From a virus, in IMG/VR virus record IMGVR_UViG_3300048672_000475, positions 16,857-80,856 of that record: 64,000 bases of DNA. One strand, 5' to 3'. Shown here piece after piece: positions 30,130-37,392 of this stretch. Below the pieces are notes generated by a model that was given only the letters and a program-made list of their open reading frames with translations, was not told the DNA's origin and did not search any database. Made by a program: the position numbers and the translations under genes. Each line of letters begins with the position of its first letter. Positions within the stretch are counted from its first letter, which is position 1.

Positions 30130-30594
30130 TTAGTCGTTTAGGTATTCCAGATAATCGCAATAGCTCCGGGCTACTTCCTCGCCCGCGTACCATGCAAGCG
30201 CGTTGTGTATCTGGGTATAGTCTGCGCTTCCGTCGTCGTCTTTGGGTTCTCGGCCTAGTGCTAGGGTAGCGATTCTGCCGGGGCTGAGGTCCAAACCTTT
30301 TAGACAATTAAAACCGGCGATCATTGCAAAAGCGTCCGCTTCGCCATAGTCGCGGGCCTGTTGTTCGGCAAGTTCTAAAATGTGTTTTTTGTGCTTTTTG
30401 GAAAAAGGCACTGTATCAGGATAATAATAGATAAATCCGCCTATTCCGCCAGCCATGCCATAACTGGTTATGTCGGGCGCTTTCTCTTGGAAGCTTTCCC
30501 AACCGCCAAGCTGCTTGATTACCGCGCGGATTAGCGGCGCGGGGATTGACGATTGTTTAATAAAATCGGTTTGTGTTGGTGTTTTTGCGGTCAT
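30130..30594 (-). CDS. Conserved phage protein (DUF7222-like)
   Basis: A 154-residue protein. The order LIRAVIKQLGGWESFQEKAP, GGIGGFIYYYPDTVPF, ILELAEQQARDYGE and NALAWYAGEEVARSYCDYL matches a conserved phage family that I associate with DUF7222; the family name is from memory. Function unknown. CCGAAGAGGCGACACC precedes the ATG. Confidence 0.7.
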   Translation of the reverse strand: MTAKTPTQTDFIKQSSIPAPLIRAVIKQLGGWESFQEKAPDITSYGMAGGIGGFIYYYPDTVPFSKKHKKHILELAEQQARDYGEADAFAMIAGFNCLKGLDLSPGRIATLALGREPKDDDGSADYTQIHNALAWYAGEEVARSYCDYLEYLND

Positions 30595-30653
30595 GGTGTC
30601 GCCTCTTCGGTTTGTGTTTGTGTTTGGGTTTTATTGGGTTTGGCTTTGGGTGT

Positions 30654-30983
30654 TTAAAAGTTAGCGTAAACCATTCCGCTCGATGTATGGCCGATAATGG
30701 CTGTTCTGTCTTCCATGTACTCAATAACGGCTCGCTCCTTTTCGTCGTCGTCTTCGCAATCGCTCAAGTCGATGCTGTAATCACTGGCTATTGTTTCGGC
30801 GTCGCTCTCTGTGTACTCACAGCAAATGGCGATTACATCCAGCTCTATTTCTTCGCCTGTGTCCTCTTCCAACTCTTCAAAGTAGTTGAATAACAAGCTT
30901 AATGCCTCGTAACTGAATTGTTCGCCGCGTCCGCATCGGTGGAAAGCTGCGGTAAATTCTGAATGATTGATTGTTTGTTTCAT
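30654..30983 (-). CDS. Acidic hypothetical protein
   Basis: A 109-residue, strongly acidic protein (EELEEDTGEEIELDVIAICC, then DLSDCEDDDEKERAV). Conserved order of helix, acidic loop, AICCEY is reminiscent of small phage proteins of unknown role. Acidity could mimic DNA; this is speculation. ACTGGAGCATAGAACC precedes the start. Confidence 0.65.
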   Translation of the reverse strand: MKQTINHSEFTAAFHRCGRGEQFSYEALSLLFNYFEELEEDTGEEIELDVIAICCEYTESDAETIASDYSIDLSDCEDDDEKERAVIEYMEDRTAIIGHTSSGMVYANF

Positions 30984-30987
30984 GGTT

Positions 30988-31677
30988 CTATGCTCCAGTT
31001 TTTATAGTTTGCAGTAGTTCGGCGCGGTCCGCCAAGTATGCGCGGATTGTCTGCCGCACGGCGGCGCAAATTGCGGGGCTGAGCGGTTGCGCGGCTTTTG
31101 TTTCGCGGATTAGCTCCAGCGTGGTTTTGTTGGTGCGGTGTAGCTCTTCGCGGGCTTCGATGATGCGTTGCTCTTGCTGATATATCGCGTCGGCTTCGCG
31201 TTGCTCTTCCGCGTCGATCCTGGCGCACTCGTCCGCGTATCGCGCGGCGTCTTCTGCGGTGTCGTGTACGCTATCTGTGTATACGGTTACACCATCCCAA
31301 TCGCTGTGCCGCGTTGCTGCGAGATAAAACAGGTGCGCGCCGGCGTCGTTTAGCTTGTGCGGGTTTCTGAAGGCTAAAACAAAGCCATGCAGGGTTTCGC
31401 CGGTCCAACCGTCGTCGGATGTATACCAGCCCTGCGGCAAGTGTCGGCAAATGTCGTGTGCCTCGCCGACTTGGATCAACGGCAAGTCGTTGAAACAATC
31501 CGCGTAAATCGTGCTTTCGTCAACTTTGCTGCGCGTATGCTGACCACGTTTTAAAATCGCGGGTTTTGGGTAGCGGTTGTTGCGCCAGTTTGAATAATGC
31601 GCTGATTCTGGGTAGCGTTCGGCCATTTTCGCGGTGTTTGCTTTATACGCGGCTAGGCGTCTTTGTAATGCGCTCAT
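30988..31677 (-). CDS. Conserved phage protein of unknown function
   Basis: A 229-residue protein. The middle part, GWYTSDDGWTGETLHGFVL, then HLFYLAATRHSDWDG, and the Asp-rich helix TAEDAARYADECARIDAEEQ, resembles a family found in early regions of many phages. The C-terminal ~80 residues form a long charged helix. No enzymatic motif is seen. Confidence 0.65.
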   Translation of the reverse strand: MSALQRRLAAYKANTAKMAERYPESAHYSNWRNNRYPKPAILKRGQHTRSKVDESTIYADCFNDLPLIQVGEAHDICRHLPQGWYTSDDGWTGETLHGFVLAFRNPHKLNDAGAHLFYLAATRHSDWDGVTVYTDSVHDTAEDAARYADECARIDAEEQREADAIYQQEQRIIEAREELHRTNKTTLELIRETKAAQPLSPAICAAVRQTIRAYLADRAELLQTIKTGA

Positions 31678-31680
31678 GGC

Positions 31681-31839
31681 TTAGGCTCCTTTTATTGCTT
31701 GGTAGATTGCTTCGGCTTGCGTCCAGTCGAGCGCCAGCATGGCGGCAAGCTGCATAATTGCGGCAACTGCGGCAAGGTGTGGCCAATCGCGTAAAAATGC
31801 GCGGGCTTGGTTTATGGTTTGCGTGTTTGGTGCTTTCAT
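31681..31839 (-). CDS. Tiny hypothetical protein
   Basis: A 52-residue gene found by eye, preceded by CCGAAGAGGAGCCGCAGCC, identical to the leader of the 32191 gene. The product is Ala-rich and helical: MKAPNTQTINQARAFLRDWP, then HLAAVAAIMQLAAMLALDW. A membrane-active role is possible but not shown. Confidence 0.6.
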   Translation of the reverse strand: MKAPNTQTINQARAFLRDWPHLAAVAAIMQLAAMLALDWTQAEAIYQAIKGA

Positions 31840-31894
31840 GGCTGCGGCTCCTCTTCGGTTAGCGGGTTTGTTTGCCGTCCGTGGCTTTGTGGGT

Positions 31895-32191
31895 TTAGTT
31901 TACGATTTCGCCGTGCCTATCCTGGCTGTACTCTTCAGGATCAAGCCAGTAGATAAAGGCGCAAACGTTCTCATCTTTAATATCGATGCGTGCCATGTCG
32001 CCGTAATCGCTTAGGGTGTGGCGGGGGATTGGGGCCCAGTAGCGGTGTTTTTTGGCCGCCGTGATGGCTTTTTTGGTATCGGCCGCGCGGACTGTAAGGC
32101 GCTCGATCCAGCAATAATTTGCCTCTCCGCCAAAGGTATCTGTAAATTCTACGGCGTAAAGGTTCGGGGTTTGGTCGTTTTTGGCGGTCAT
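31895..32191 (-). CDS. Hypothetical protein
   Basis: A 98-residue protein, NLYAVEFTDTFGGEANYCWI onward, with a beta-alpha-beta look and a Trp/Tyr-rich end (CAFIYWLDPEEYSQ). Its shape resembles conserved phage proteins carrying a YxVxFxDxFxGExNYxW motif. Not characterised. Confidence 0.65.
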   Translation of the reverse strand: MTAKNDQTPNLYAVEFTDTFGGEANYCWIERLTVRAADTKKAITAAKKHRYWAPIPRHTLSDYGDMARIDIKDENVCAFIYWLDPEEYSQDRHGEIVN

Positions 32192-32210
32192 GGCTGCGGC
32201 TCCTCTTCGG

Positions 32211-32345
32211 TTACTTCGGCAGGCGTGCTTTGGATGGTAGCACGCGAAAAAATCCGTTAAATTTAGCGGGTGACGCTTTCCAGCGCCGGCCAGCTACAAA
32301 AATTGAAGATATTCCGTTTCTCCAAATGTGGTTTTCAAGTTTCAT
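32211..32345 (-). CDS. Tiny basic protein, first gene of the early block
   Basis: A 44-residue gene found by eye: MKLENHIWRNGISSIFVAGR, then a basic tail. TGAAGAGGAGCCGCAGCC precedes the ATG. It is the first gene after the promoter at 32418-32447. Not recognised. Confidence 0.5.
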   Translation of the reverse strand: MKLENHIWRNGISSIFVAGRRWKASPAKFNGFFRVLPSKARLPK

Positions 32346-32417
32346 GGCTGCGGCTCCTCTTCAGATTGTCGCGGGTCCGGTGCGGGATTGCGCCGGCGTT
32401 TCCTTCAAGTTCGGTTC

Positions 32418-32447
32418 ATTGTATCGTGGTTTTTTGTTGTGGGTCAA
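32418..32447 (-). promoter_or_regulatory. Main promoter of the long early minus-strand block
   Basis: Minus strand TTGACC (32442-32447), 18-base spacer, TACAAT (32418-32423), 73 bases before the first gene. The AGCACTTGACxCA context is shared with the other promoters of the phage. Confidence 0.7.
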
Positions 32448-32509
32448 GTGCTTTCGTATCATCTGACGCGGTAATCCTCTAATAATGTGATGCTCATCAC
32501 GTTTTTATG

Positions 32510-32950
32510 GCTGCTGTCCGGGTGTAAGGTCGCGCGTCCGGTGTCCCGTCCGGCCGTGGACGTGTCCGGGACACAGGCAAGCTATTGATTTCTAACGGTT
32601 TTATTTTTTCTGGCCGGTTTGTCCGGTATGGCCGCCCGACCTGGGCAAAATCCCCTCAAAATTTCGTGGTGTCGTCCGGTGGCCGCGTGTCCGTGTCGCG
32701 TGGTAAATCCTAGCGTTCCTATTCTTCTCTTCTTCTTCTTCTTCTTCTTCTTCTATAAAGGGTATAGGACAGCAGGACAGACAGAGTAAAACGCCCGATA
32801 TTGCTGGGTTGGCGGGTGTCCAGCTAGCAGGTGCTGCTCCCTGGTCATCTGGGACAGCAGACCGGACAGCAGAGGGACAGCGGGTTTATGGCTGCGGTTG
32901 ACGGGGTGCGGATTTTTCCCGGTATCGGCAGGACAGCGGACAATTAAACA
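32510..32950. other. Non-coding region rich in TGTCC/GGACA repeats
   Basis: No credible gene is seen between 32346 and 33044. The left part has many GTCC/TGTCC boxes (GTCCGGTGTCC, ACGTGTCCGGGACAC, GTGTCCGTGTCG), and after a TTC microsatellite the right part has GGACAGCAGGACAGACAG, GGGACAGCAG, CCGGACAGCAGAGGGACAGC, and GGACAGCGGACAA. The same pentamer faces both ways on the two sides. Position between the divergent gene blocks and this repetition suggest an origin or partition-like site, or operators. Confidence 0.55.
32723..32754 (+). repeat. TTC trinucleotide microsatellite
   Basis: About ten TTC units in a row with one interruption near the left end, a pure pyrimidine tract on the plus strand. 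It divides the two halves of the TGTCC/GGACA region. Homopurine-homopyrimidine repeats can form triplex DNA and are prone to length change. Confidence 0.9.
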
Positions 32951-33044
32951 GTGTTAGGATAAAAACAAAATAGTTTGCTGCTTGTAGCTATATTGCAAAC
33001 TTTGGGTTTATAGTAGGGCGGACTATAAACTTTAGGTTTACGAT

Positions 33045-33503
33045 ATGCGAGTGATTTCGACCGGGGACGCAAGGAAAGTGGCGCTAATAGCGGCCACTAT
33101 TGACGAGCTGCGTAAGCTCAAATGGTTAGAACTGACTAAAGATTTTAACGATTCGATAAGTACAGAACCGCAAAAAAGCGATAAGTTTCAATGCTTTATG
33201 ATGGTTTATACTTTCGAGACGACAGCACGCGCGAAAGTCTTCCGGCTCGCGTATGCCATGGCCCGGAAAAACGGCAAGTTGAAGGCTGTTTGGAGGGTCA
33301 AATCACGCCCGCCGAGTTACTATAAGCGATTGAAAAATCGATATAAAGAGACCATAAAACGACGTACAAAACGAAAAGCCTGCAAACGGGAGCGCAAGCG
33401 GTACTATAAACTCGTTCCGCTGGTTCGAGCCGGGAATATAGCTACACTGGAAGCAAAAGCGCGGGCAATTGCACGCGAGGCACTAATCGCTGATCTTCTT
33501 TAG
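33045..33503 (+). CDS. Very basic hypothetical protein
   Basis: A 152-residue protein with a long run of Lys/Arg in the second half (KNRYKETIKRRTKRKACKR...), suggesting nucleic-acid binding. No family recognised. There is no good ribosome-binding site. Two direct repeats, AAACTTTGGGTTTA (32997-33010) and AAACTTTAGGTTTA (33028-33041), stand 30 bases apart directly before the start and could be binding sites for a regulator. Confidence 0.5.
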   Translation: MRVISTGDARKVALIAATIDELRKLKWLELTKDFNDSISTEPQKSDKFQCFMMVYTFETTARAKVFRLAYAMARKNGKLKAVWRVKSRPPSYYKRLKNRYKETIKRRTKRKACKRERKRYYKLVPLVRAGNIATLEAKARAIAREALIADLL

Positions 33504-33675
33504 AATCAAGCGGTTATCTGGGCAGGTAGCGGCTAGCAAACCGGATTTCGGGACCTGAAAAGCGGTTAATTAAACGCTGTTAGATAGCCGCGATCCGCGA
33601 ATCGCTCACCTTCCGGTTCGCTCCTGTAAGGTAGTTATTAGATATTGATTCGCGAGCTCATCGGAAAGGCAGAAA

Positions 33676-33858
33676 ATGAGCAATTCGCCGCCCGGCAAAT
33701 TGCAACTAACTGATTTTATTCGCTATTCGCTCATACGAAAAAGGAGTGCTAAAGCACGACCGATTAGATATGAGGGTATCGGGAGTCCCTACCTACACCC
33801 CTCTTTCACCCGGTGTCGAGCAGCTTCATACCCCACGCAATCCGCAGAAATATTTTAG
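33676..33858 (+). CDS. Doubtful small gene
   Basis: Sixty residues opening MSNSPPGKLQLTDFIRYSLI, with GGAAAGGCAGAAA before the ATG. The basic composition and lack of recognised pattern make it uncertain. The rest of the gap 33504-34537 holds repeats, hairpins and promoters described separately. Confidence 0.25.
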   Translation: MSNSPPGKLQLTDFIRYSLIRKRSAKARPIRYEGIGSPYLHPSFTRCRAASYPTQSAEIF

Positions 33859-33897
33859 AAACTTTTTCCCAGAAAGTAGCAATTGACACACCACCAG

Positions 33898-34006
33898 CCC
33901 CGATTAGCTCCCAATAACGCCCGATAACGCCCGATTAGCGCCCGATAACCCCCGATTAGCACCCAATAGCCCCCGATTAGCCCCCGATTAGCTCCCAATT
34001 AGCACC
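33898..34006. repeat. Ten iteron-like units of 10-11 bases
   Basis: A continuous tandem array with consensus CCCGATTAGCN and variants CCCAATAACG, CCCGATAACC, CCCAATTAGCA. Ten units fill 109 bases without a spacer. Helical-phase tandem units of this kind are typical of replication-initiator or partition binding sites. They lie in the 1.1 kb non-coding stretch before the Rha-type gene. They do not have the repeat-spacer form of a CRISPR. Confidence 0.75.
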
Positions 34007-34096
34007 TCCAGGCCAGTAAATCCGCCAAAAACACCCAAATCCGCGCCGACCAGCACCGTTGAAGGAGCATTTGGTACAAAAATTATAGAATAAAAA

Positions 34097-34346
34097 GTAG
34101 CATGTGGTAATTTCAGCCAGAAAGTCACGATCACGCTTTTGTAGCAGATGGTAAACCCCAAAAAATTTTGAAAAATTTTCCAGAAAAAGGTGTGTCATAT
34201 GGTAAAAACAGAAATCAATCGGCGCATCCTTGCGCCGATTGGCAGAAATGTAGCAGATGCTTTCGCTCAGCTTTTGAGCGAAACTAATATTCTAATATAC
34301 TAATATTACCAGTTGACACGCATAAATATCCCGTGTCATGTGGTAA
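34097..34346. other. Hairpin-rich control region with a recurring 14-base element
   Basis: The element GTAGCATGTGGTAA / GTAGCAGATGGTAA / GTGTCATATGGTAA / GTGTCATGTGGTAA occurs at 34097, 34141, 34192 and 34333, with a partial copy at 34250. Between them is a perfect 11-bp hairpin (CAATCGGCGCA-TCCT-TGCGCCGATTG, 34217-34242) and TTCGCTCA-GCTTT-TGAGCGAA near 34261. A further imperfect hairpin with the same ACTTT/GCTTT loop follows near 34355-34385. The set looks like operator sites, or origin structure. Confidence 0.6.
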
Positions 34347-34410
34347 AAGTGGATTCTCTCGCGCTCAACTTTTGAGCACGAGAGCGTATGCTACAAATTA
34401 ACTTTATCAG

Positions 34411-34439
34411 TTGACACGAGGAAAACCCTTCCGTATAAT
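34411..34439 (+). promoter_or_regulatory. Consensus sigma-70 promoter
   Basis: TTGACA (34411-34416), 17-base spacer, TATAAT (34434-34439): a perfect match to consensus. It drives transcription into the leader and the Rha-type gene. Confidence 0.85.
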
Positions 34440-34463
34440 CATCGTGTCTGTTGAAGATTTCAC

Positions 34464-34491
34464 TTGACGCGCGATACCGCAGGCGTATAAT
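34464..34491 (+). promoter_or_regulatory. Second promoter in tandem
   Basis: TTGACG (34464-34469), 16-base spacer, TATAAT (34486-34491), 52 bases after the consensus promoter. Transcripts from it would start about 40 bases before the structured leader. Confidence 0.75.
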
Positions 34492-34537
34492 TCACTCATC
34501 GGTCTGAAGCCGTCTAAGTAAACAGAAATTTTTATTT

Positions 34538-34609
34538 AAAAAAGGTCGATCTGACCGCGTTGGGCCTGTTTACGCCCTCTTCAGAACGCGTGTCACCTCG
34601 GCCTTTTTT
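34538..34609 (+). ncRNA. Structured leader RNA / attenuator before the Rha-type gene
   Basis: The sequence folds into one long hairpin: AAAAAAGGTCG pairs with CGGCCTTTTTT (11 bp with one G-U), then TGACCGCGTT pairs with AACGCGTGTCA (one bulge), capped by GGGC-CTGTTTAC-GCCC. The 3' arm ends in six T residues, as a terminator would. It could be an attenuator of the downstream gene or the 3' end of a ~100-base small RNA from the tandem promoters. Confidence 0.6.
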
Positions 34610-34625
34610 AATTGGAGAAATCCTC

Positions 34626-35222
34626 ATGCACCATCTAACTGTACCCGCACAATTCAAAGACCTGATCTTCGTATCTGGAGAACAGGCGCAAACCACTTCC
34701 CTTCTAGTCGCCGAAAGATTTGGCAAGAACCACAAAGATGTTCTACGAGCGATAGCTAATCTGGAATGCTCAGCAAAATTTAGGGCCTCTAATATTGAAG
34801 AGTCTTCGTACATCGACGATAAAGGTCGTGAGCAGAAAATGTACGTTCTTAACAAGGACGGGTTCTACAAGCTGGCAATGGGTTTTACCGGCGAAGCAGC
34901 GACGGCATGGCAGGAACTGTTCCTTGACGCGTTCAACTGGATGCAGGACGAACTCAAACGCTTACTCACGGAAGAGGCGAACCGTAAGTACAACCTTGGT
35001 TTGGTGGAAGGCGCGAGTAGAGGGATAACGGATACGCGAAGGGAAGCTGCGCTGATAGTAGAAGCCGGCGCGCAGGAAGCGAGTCGTGTTGAAGCTAAGA
35101 GTTACCACCGATGGGAACAGGAACGTGGCCGTAAAGAAGCTGCGCAAGCCGAGAATAGGGAACTCCGGAAAGAGAATCAAAGATTGCAAAAGGCGATTGA
35201 TAAGTTGAAGCAGCGGAAGTAG
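34626..35222 (+). CDS. Rha-family phage regulatory protein
   Basis: A 198-residue protein. The N-terminal ~100 residues match the phage Rha domain: TTSLLVAERFGKNHKDVLRAI, ASNIEESSYIDDKGREQKMY, and LNKDGFYKLAMGFTGEAA. Rha proteins interfere with growth of some phages in certain hosts and act as regulators or antirepressors. The C-terminal part is a long charged coiled coil. The start at 34626 follows TTGGAGAAATCCTC; the frame is open further upstream through the leader hairpin. Confidence 0.85.
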   Translation: MHHLTVPAQFKDLIFVSGEQAQTTSLLVAERFGKNHKDVLRAIANLECSAKFRASNIEESSYIDDKGREQKMYVLNKDGFYKLAMGFTGEAATAWQELFLDAFNWMQDELKRLLTEEANRKYNLGLVEGASRGITDTRREAALIVEAGAQEASRVEAKSYHRWEQERGRKEAAQAENRELRKENQRLQKAIDKLKQRK

Positions 35223-35239
35223 AAACCCTCATATAGCAG

Positions 35240-35268
35240 TTGACACACAACCCGCAAGACGCTATACT
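35240..35268 (+). promoter_or_regulatory. Sigma-70 promoter for the 35.3-36.8 kb genes
   Basis: TTGACA (35240-35245), 17-base spacer, TATACT (35263-35268), directly before the 35300 gene. Confidence 0.8.
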
Positions 35269-35299
35269 TTACCCCGCAACACAAAACTGGAGAACACTT

Positions 35300-35512
35300 A
35301 TGACCCACCCATACACCGACCAAACGCCCGATCAAGTTCCTTTTTCAAAGGTAGCCGATACGATTATTGAAGAGATAGCCAGCGACAATCCGAATGGTAC
35401 CGTGCTGCGTGTGTACGCGAGACAGTACTCAGATATGCGTTACGGGTGCGTGATAGGGCAAGAAGGTTTGCCGGCCAACGCGACTTTGATTTTCGACACA
35501 GTAGGGGATTAG
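35300..35512 (+). CDS. Hypothetical protein
   Basis: A 70-residue protein starting MTHPYTDQTPDQVPFSKVAD. The start is set by ACTGGAGAACACTT before the ATG. A helix-strand arrangement (VADTIIEEIASDNPN, then TVLRVYARQYSD) is likely; not recognised. Confidence 0.65.
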   Translation: MTHPYTDQTPDQVPFSKVADTIIEEIASDNPNGTVLRVYARQYSDMRYGCVIGQEGLPANATLIFDTVGD

Positions 35513-35514
35513 GG

Positions 35515-35877
35515 ATGAGCACATCACATTTTGAAGAGATGCTGGAAATACGTGATACAGGGGAGCGTCGCTCTGTCCGGGTCAAGTCCAGTTTAATAAG
35601 GGGAGAACCTGCGGATCATATTGAGGCACCCTCTTTTGACGTATCGCGCTTGTATAGACACGGTATTACGCTTACGAATAACTTTTCCGCGAAAGACGCG
35701 GAACTGCCTCAGGCTATGGCGATTTCTAAGCGAGTGCTGGCCAACTACCTATACAGTGATGTTATTAGGGAGTTGGATATTATCCTGCAAGCCGCATACG
35801 GGGATGATTTTCAAGGGGTAGTGGAAACTGCGGCAAAACTTCGCTCCAGTCTTATTAAGTCGTTTGATGAGGCATAG
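35515..35877 (+). CDS. Hypothetical protein
   Basis: A 120-residue protein starting MSTSHFEEMLEIRDTGERRS two bases after the preceding stop. The C-terminal half is helical and acidic (VIRELDIILQAAYGDDFQG). Not recognised. Confidence 0.65.
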   Translation: MSTSHFEEMLEIRDTGERRSVRVKSSLIRGEPADHIEAPSFDVSRLYRHGITLTNNFSAKDAELPQAMAISKRVLANYLYSDVIRELDIILQAAYGDDFQGVVETAAKLRSSLIKSFDEA

Positions 35878-35879
35878 CA

Positions 35880-36089
35880 GTGACGCATTACGTCATTGGG
35901 GTGCATCACGAACCTACGGACCAACGATACGTTAAGTTAAAACTAGCTACGGATCGTGTAGTCTGTGATACCGTCGAGTTACTAAAATATTGTGGGTACT
36001 GGAAAATGGGACTTGCTTGGAGATACGTTACCGAAGCCGAACTTGAACCGTTGAAGGCAGGCAAAAAGATTCCGGCGTGGCAACCATGA
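35880..36089 (+). CDS. Hypothetical protein with GTG start
   Basis: A 69-residue, beta-rich protein (VTHYVIGVHHEPTDQRYVKL...) starting at GTG two bases after the preceding stop. Its TGA stop overlaps the next start as ATGA. Not recognised. Confidence 0.55.
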   Translation: MTHYVIGVHHEPTDQRYVKLKLATDRVVCDTVELLKYCGYWKMGLAWRYVTEAELEPLKAGKKIPAWQP

Positions 36090-36262
36090 GAGCTAAAGAC
36101 GGGACACCCATGATGTCCGTATGGCAGTATCTGCATTACAACGGGGTGTTCGTAGTCGCCTATACGAGGGTCGAAGCAGCCAAATTATTGGCCTGTGATC
36201 CGGAAGATATATCGCGGGTTAAGGGTGTGTACGCAACCGGAGTTCCGAGGGAGCTAAAGTAA
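36086..36262 (+). CDS. Hypothetical protein
   Basis: A 58-residue protein, MRAKDGTPMMSVWQYLHYNG onward, with EAAKLLACDPEDISRVKGVY near the end. ATGA overlap in front, TAATG overlap behind. Not recognised. Confidence 0.6.
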   Translation: MRAKDGTPMMSVWQYLHYNGVFVVAYTRVEAAKLLACDPEDISRVKGVYATGVPRELK

Positions 36263-36525
36263 TGGCTAAATGCGATTTGTGTGGTGCGCACTGTACGCCC
36301 CTGGACATGAGACAATTGCTCCGGTCGTACCAGATACCCGGCGTTGTAGATTTGTGCCCAAGCTGCGCTAATTGGGTCGATAAAACCAAACTGGAACTGA
36401 TGAGTAAAGTTGCCGATGGTTTGAAGACCGCAATTATTAAAAAGAAAGCCTTACCGCCAAAAAGAACGATCCTTCAGAGGATGTTTAAACGCGACAAAAC
36501 CAGGAGAGTAGAACATGTTAGCTAG
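36262..36525 (+). CDS. Zinc-binding protein
   Basis: An 87-residue protein with a Cys4 site: CDLCGAHC near residue 4 and CPSCANW near residue 33. A basic helical tail follows (KKKALPPKRTILQRMFKRDK). Probably a nucleic-acid or protein adaptor; function unknown. Confidence 0.65.
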   Translation: MAKCDLCGAHCTPLDMRQLLRSYQIPGVVDLCPSCANWVDKTKLELMSKVADGLKTAIIKKKALPPKRTILQRMFKRDKTRRVEHVS

Positions 36526-36784
36526 ATTCGGATATGTCAAGAAGCGAGATATGGACGCCGCGATACGAAGAGTGACCCAGGATAAGGAGGTGCAGATTGA
36601 GGAACTTAAAACCCAGTTGACCACTTCGTACCGGAATGCGGCCTATCTGGACAAGCGGGTGCAGTCTTTGGTATGCGCAGTGGACGTACTGACCTCGAAA
36701 GTGATGGCGCTAAAAATGCTTTGCTGGGTGTCGGTTCCGCTATCGGTAGCGGCGATTGCGCAACTTGTTTGGCGTTTTTTGTAA
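36515..36784 (+). CDS. Tail-anchored hypothetical protein
   Basis: An 89-residue protein: an N-terminal charged helix and one hydrophobic segment at the end (LKMLCWVSVPLSVAAIAQLV). It overlaps the zinc protein gene by 11 bases. Membrane insertion by the C-terminus is inferred. Confidence 0.6.
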   Translation: MLARFGYVKKRDMDAAIRRVTQDKEVQIEELKTQLTTSYRNAAYLDKRVQSLVCAVDVLTSKVMALKMLCWVSVPLSVAAIAQLVWRFL

Positions 36785-36790
36785 TTACAG

Positions 36791-37139
36791 TTGACACACC
36801 CAACAACATCAAACTACACTATAGATACCCGCTAGCGTCTGGTCATGGACATAGTGGATAGCTCCGGCTAGGTTTCCTCCAGTTACCTACGCCGTGAGCG
36901 CCTTTATTACCCTCCGTAAGTCCCCAAGTCCACTCATCCGCACCTCCACCACCCAAGTCCACTCATTCCAGCCGCATACTATTATAGGGGCGCCGATTTG
37001 CGCGCCTGATTATTATCACGCTTCCCATCCAAAATCTTTTGTGGTATACAGGACGCATATACCAAGTAGGTTACTCGTATATCAATTTTTGGCATCAAGA
37101 CGCGCCCGCTTGTGGAGTTAAATCAATTTAGGAGCAGGT
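36791..37139 (+). promoter_or_regulatory. Promoter and gap before the lysis region
   Basis: TTGACA (36791-36796), 18-base spacer, TACACT (36815-36820) is a likely promoter. The rest of this 350-base gap has no credible gene. It holds a pair of direct repeats, CCCAAGTCCACTCAT at 36923 and 36952, that could be a binding site. Confidence 0.55.
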
Positions 37140-37388
37140 ATGGAGCGTATTGACATTAGGGCACCGGATGACTATATGGAGTTCGGTCGGGAAACCAGCG
37201 AGAGCACGAAAATGATCAACCGATTGGTGCTTGAGAAAGACCGCCTGATCCTGGAGATCCGTGTTGCGGGCATATTGAACCGCAGATTGCGGGACAAGAT
37301 GGCCTTGTACCGGTCGTATAGCATGATAAGTTCTACGCTGTTGTTCTGTATGGCAGCGTTATTTTGGCTGCAGTACACGCATAGGTGA
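37140..37388 (+). CDS. Tail-anchored coiled-coil protein
   Basis: An 82-residue protein with a charged helix (INRLVLEKDRLILEIRVAGI) and a C-terminal hydrophobic segment (MISSTLLFCMAALFWLQY). AGGAGCAGGT precedes the ATG. It stands first in the lysis region; direct involvement in lysis is unproven. Confidence 0.65.
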   Translation: MERIDIRAPDDYMEFGRETSESTKMINRLVLEKDRLILEIRVAGILNRRLRDKMALYRSYSMISSTLLFCMAALFWLQYTHR

Positions 37389-37392
37389 TGAT

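Noticed and set aside
33898-34006. Short tandem units as a CRISPR array
   Set aside because: Units are 10-11 bases with no unique spacers, and no cas genes are present in the window; an iteron array fits better.
33977-34198. Minus-strand 73-codon frame in the non-coding region
   Set aside because: It crosses the iteron array and hairpins, has no start signal, and has a composition unlike any gene here.
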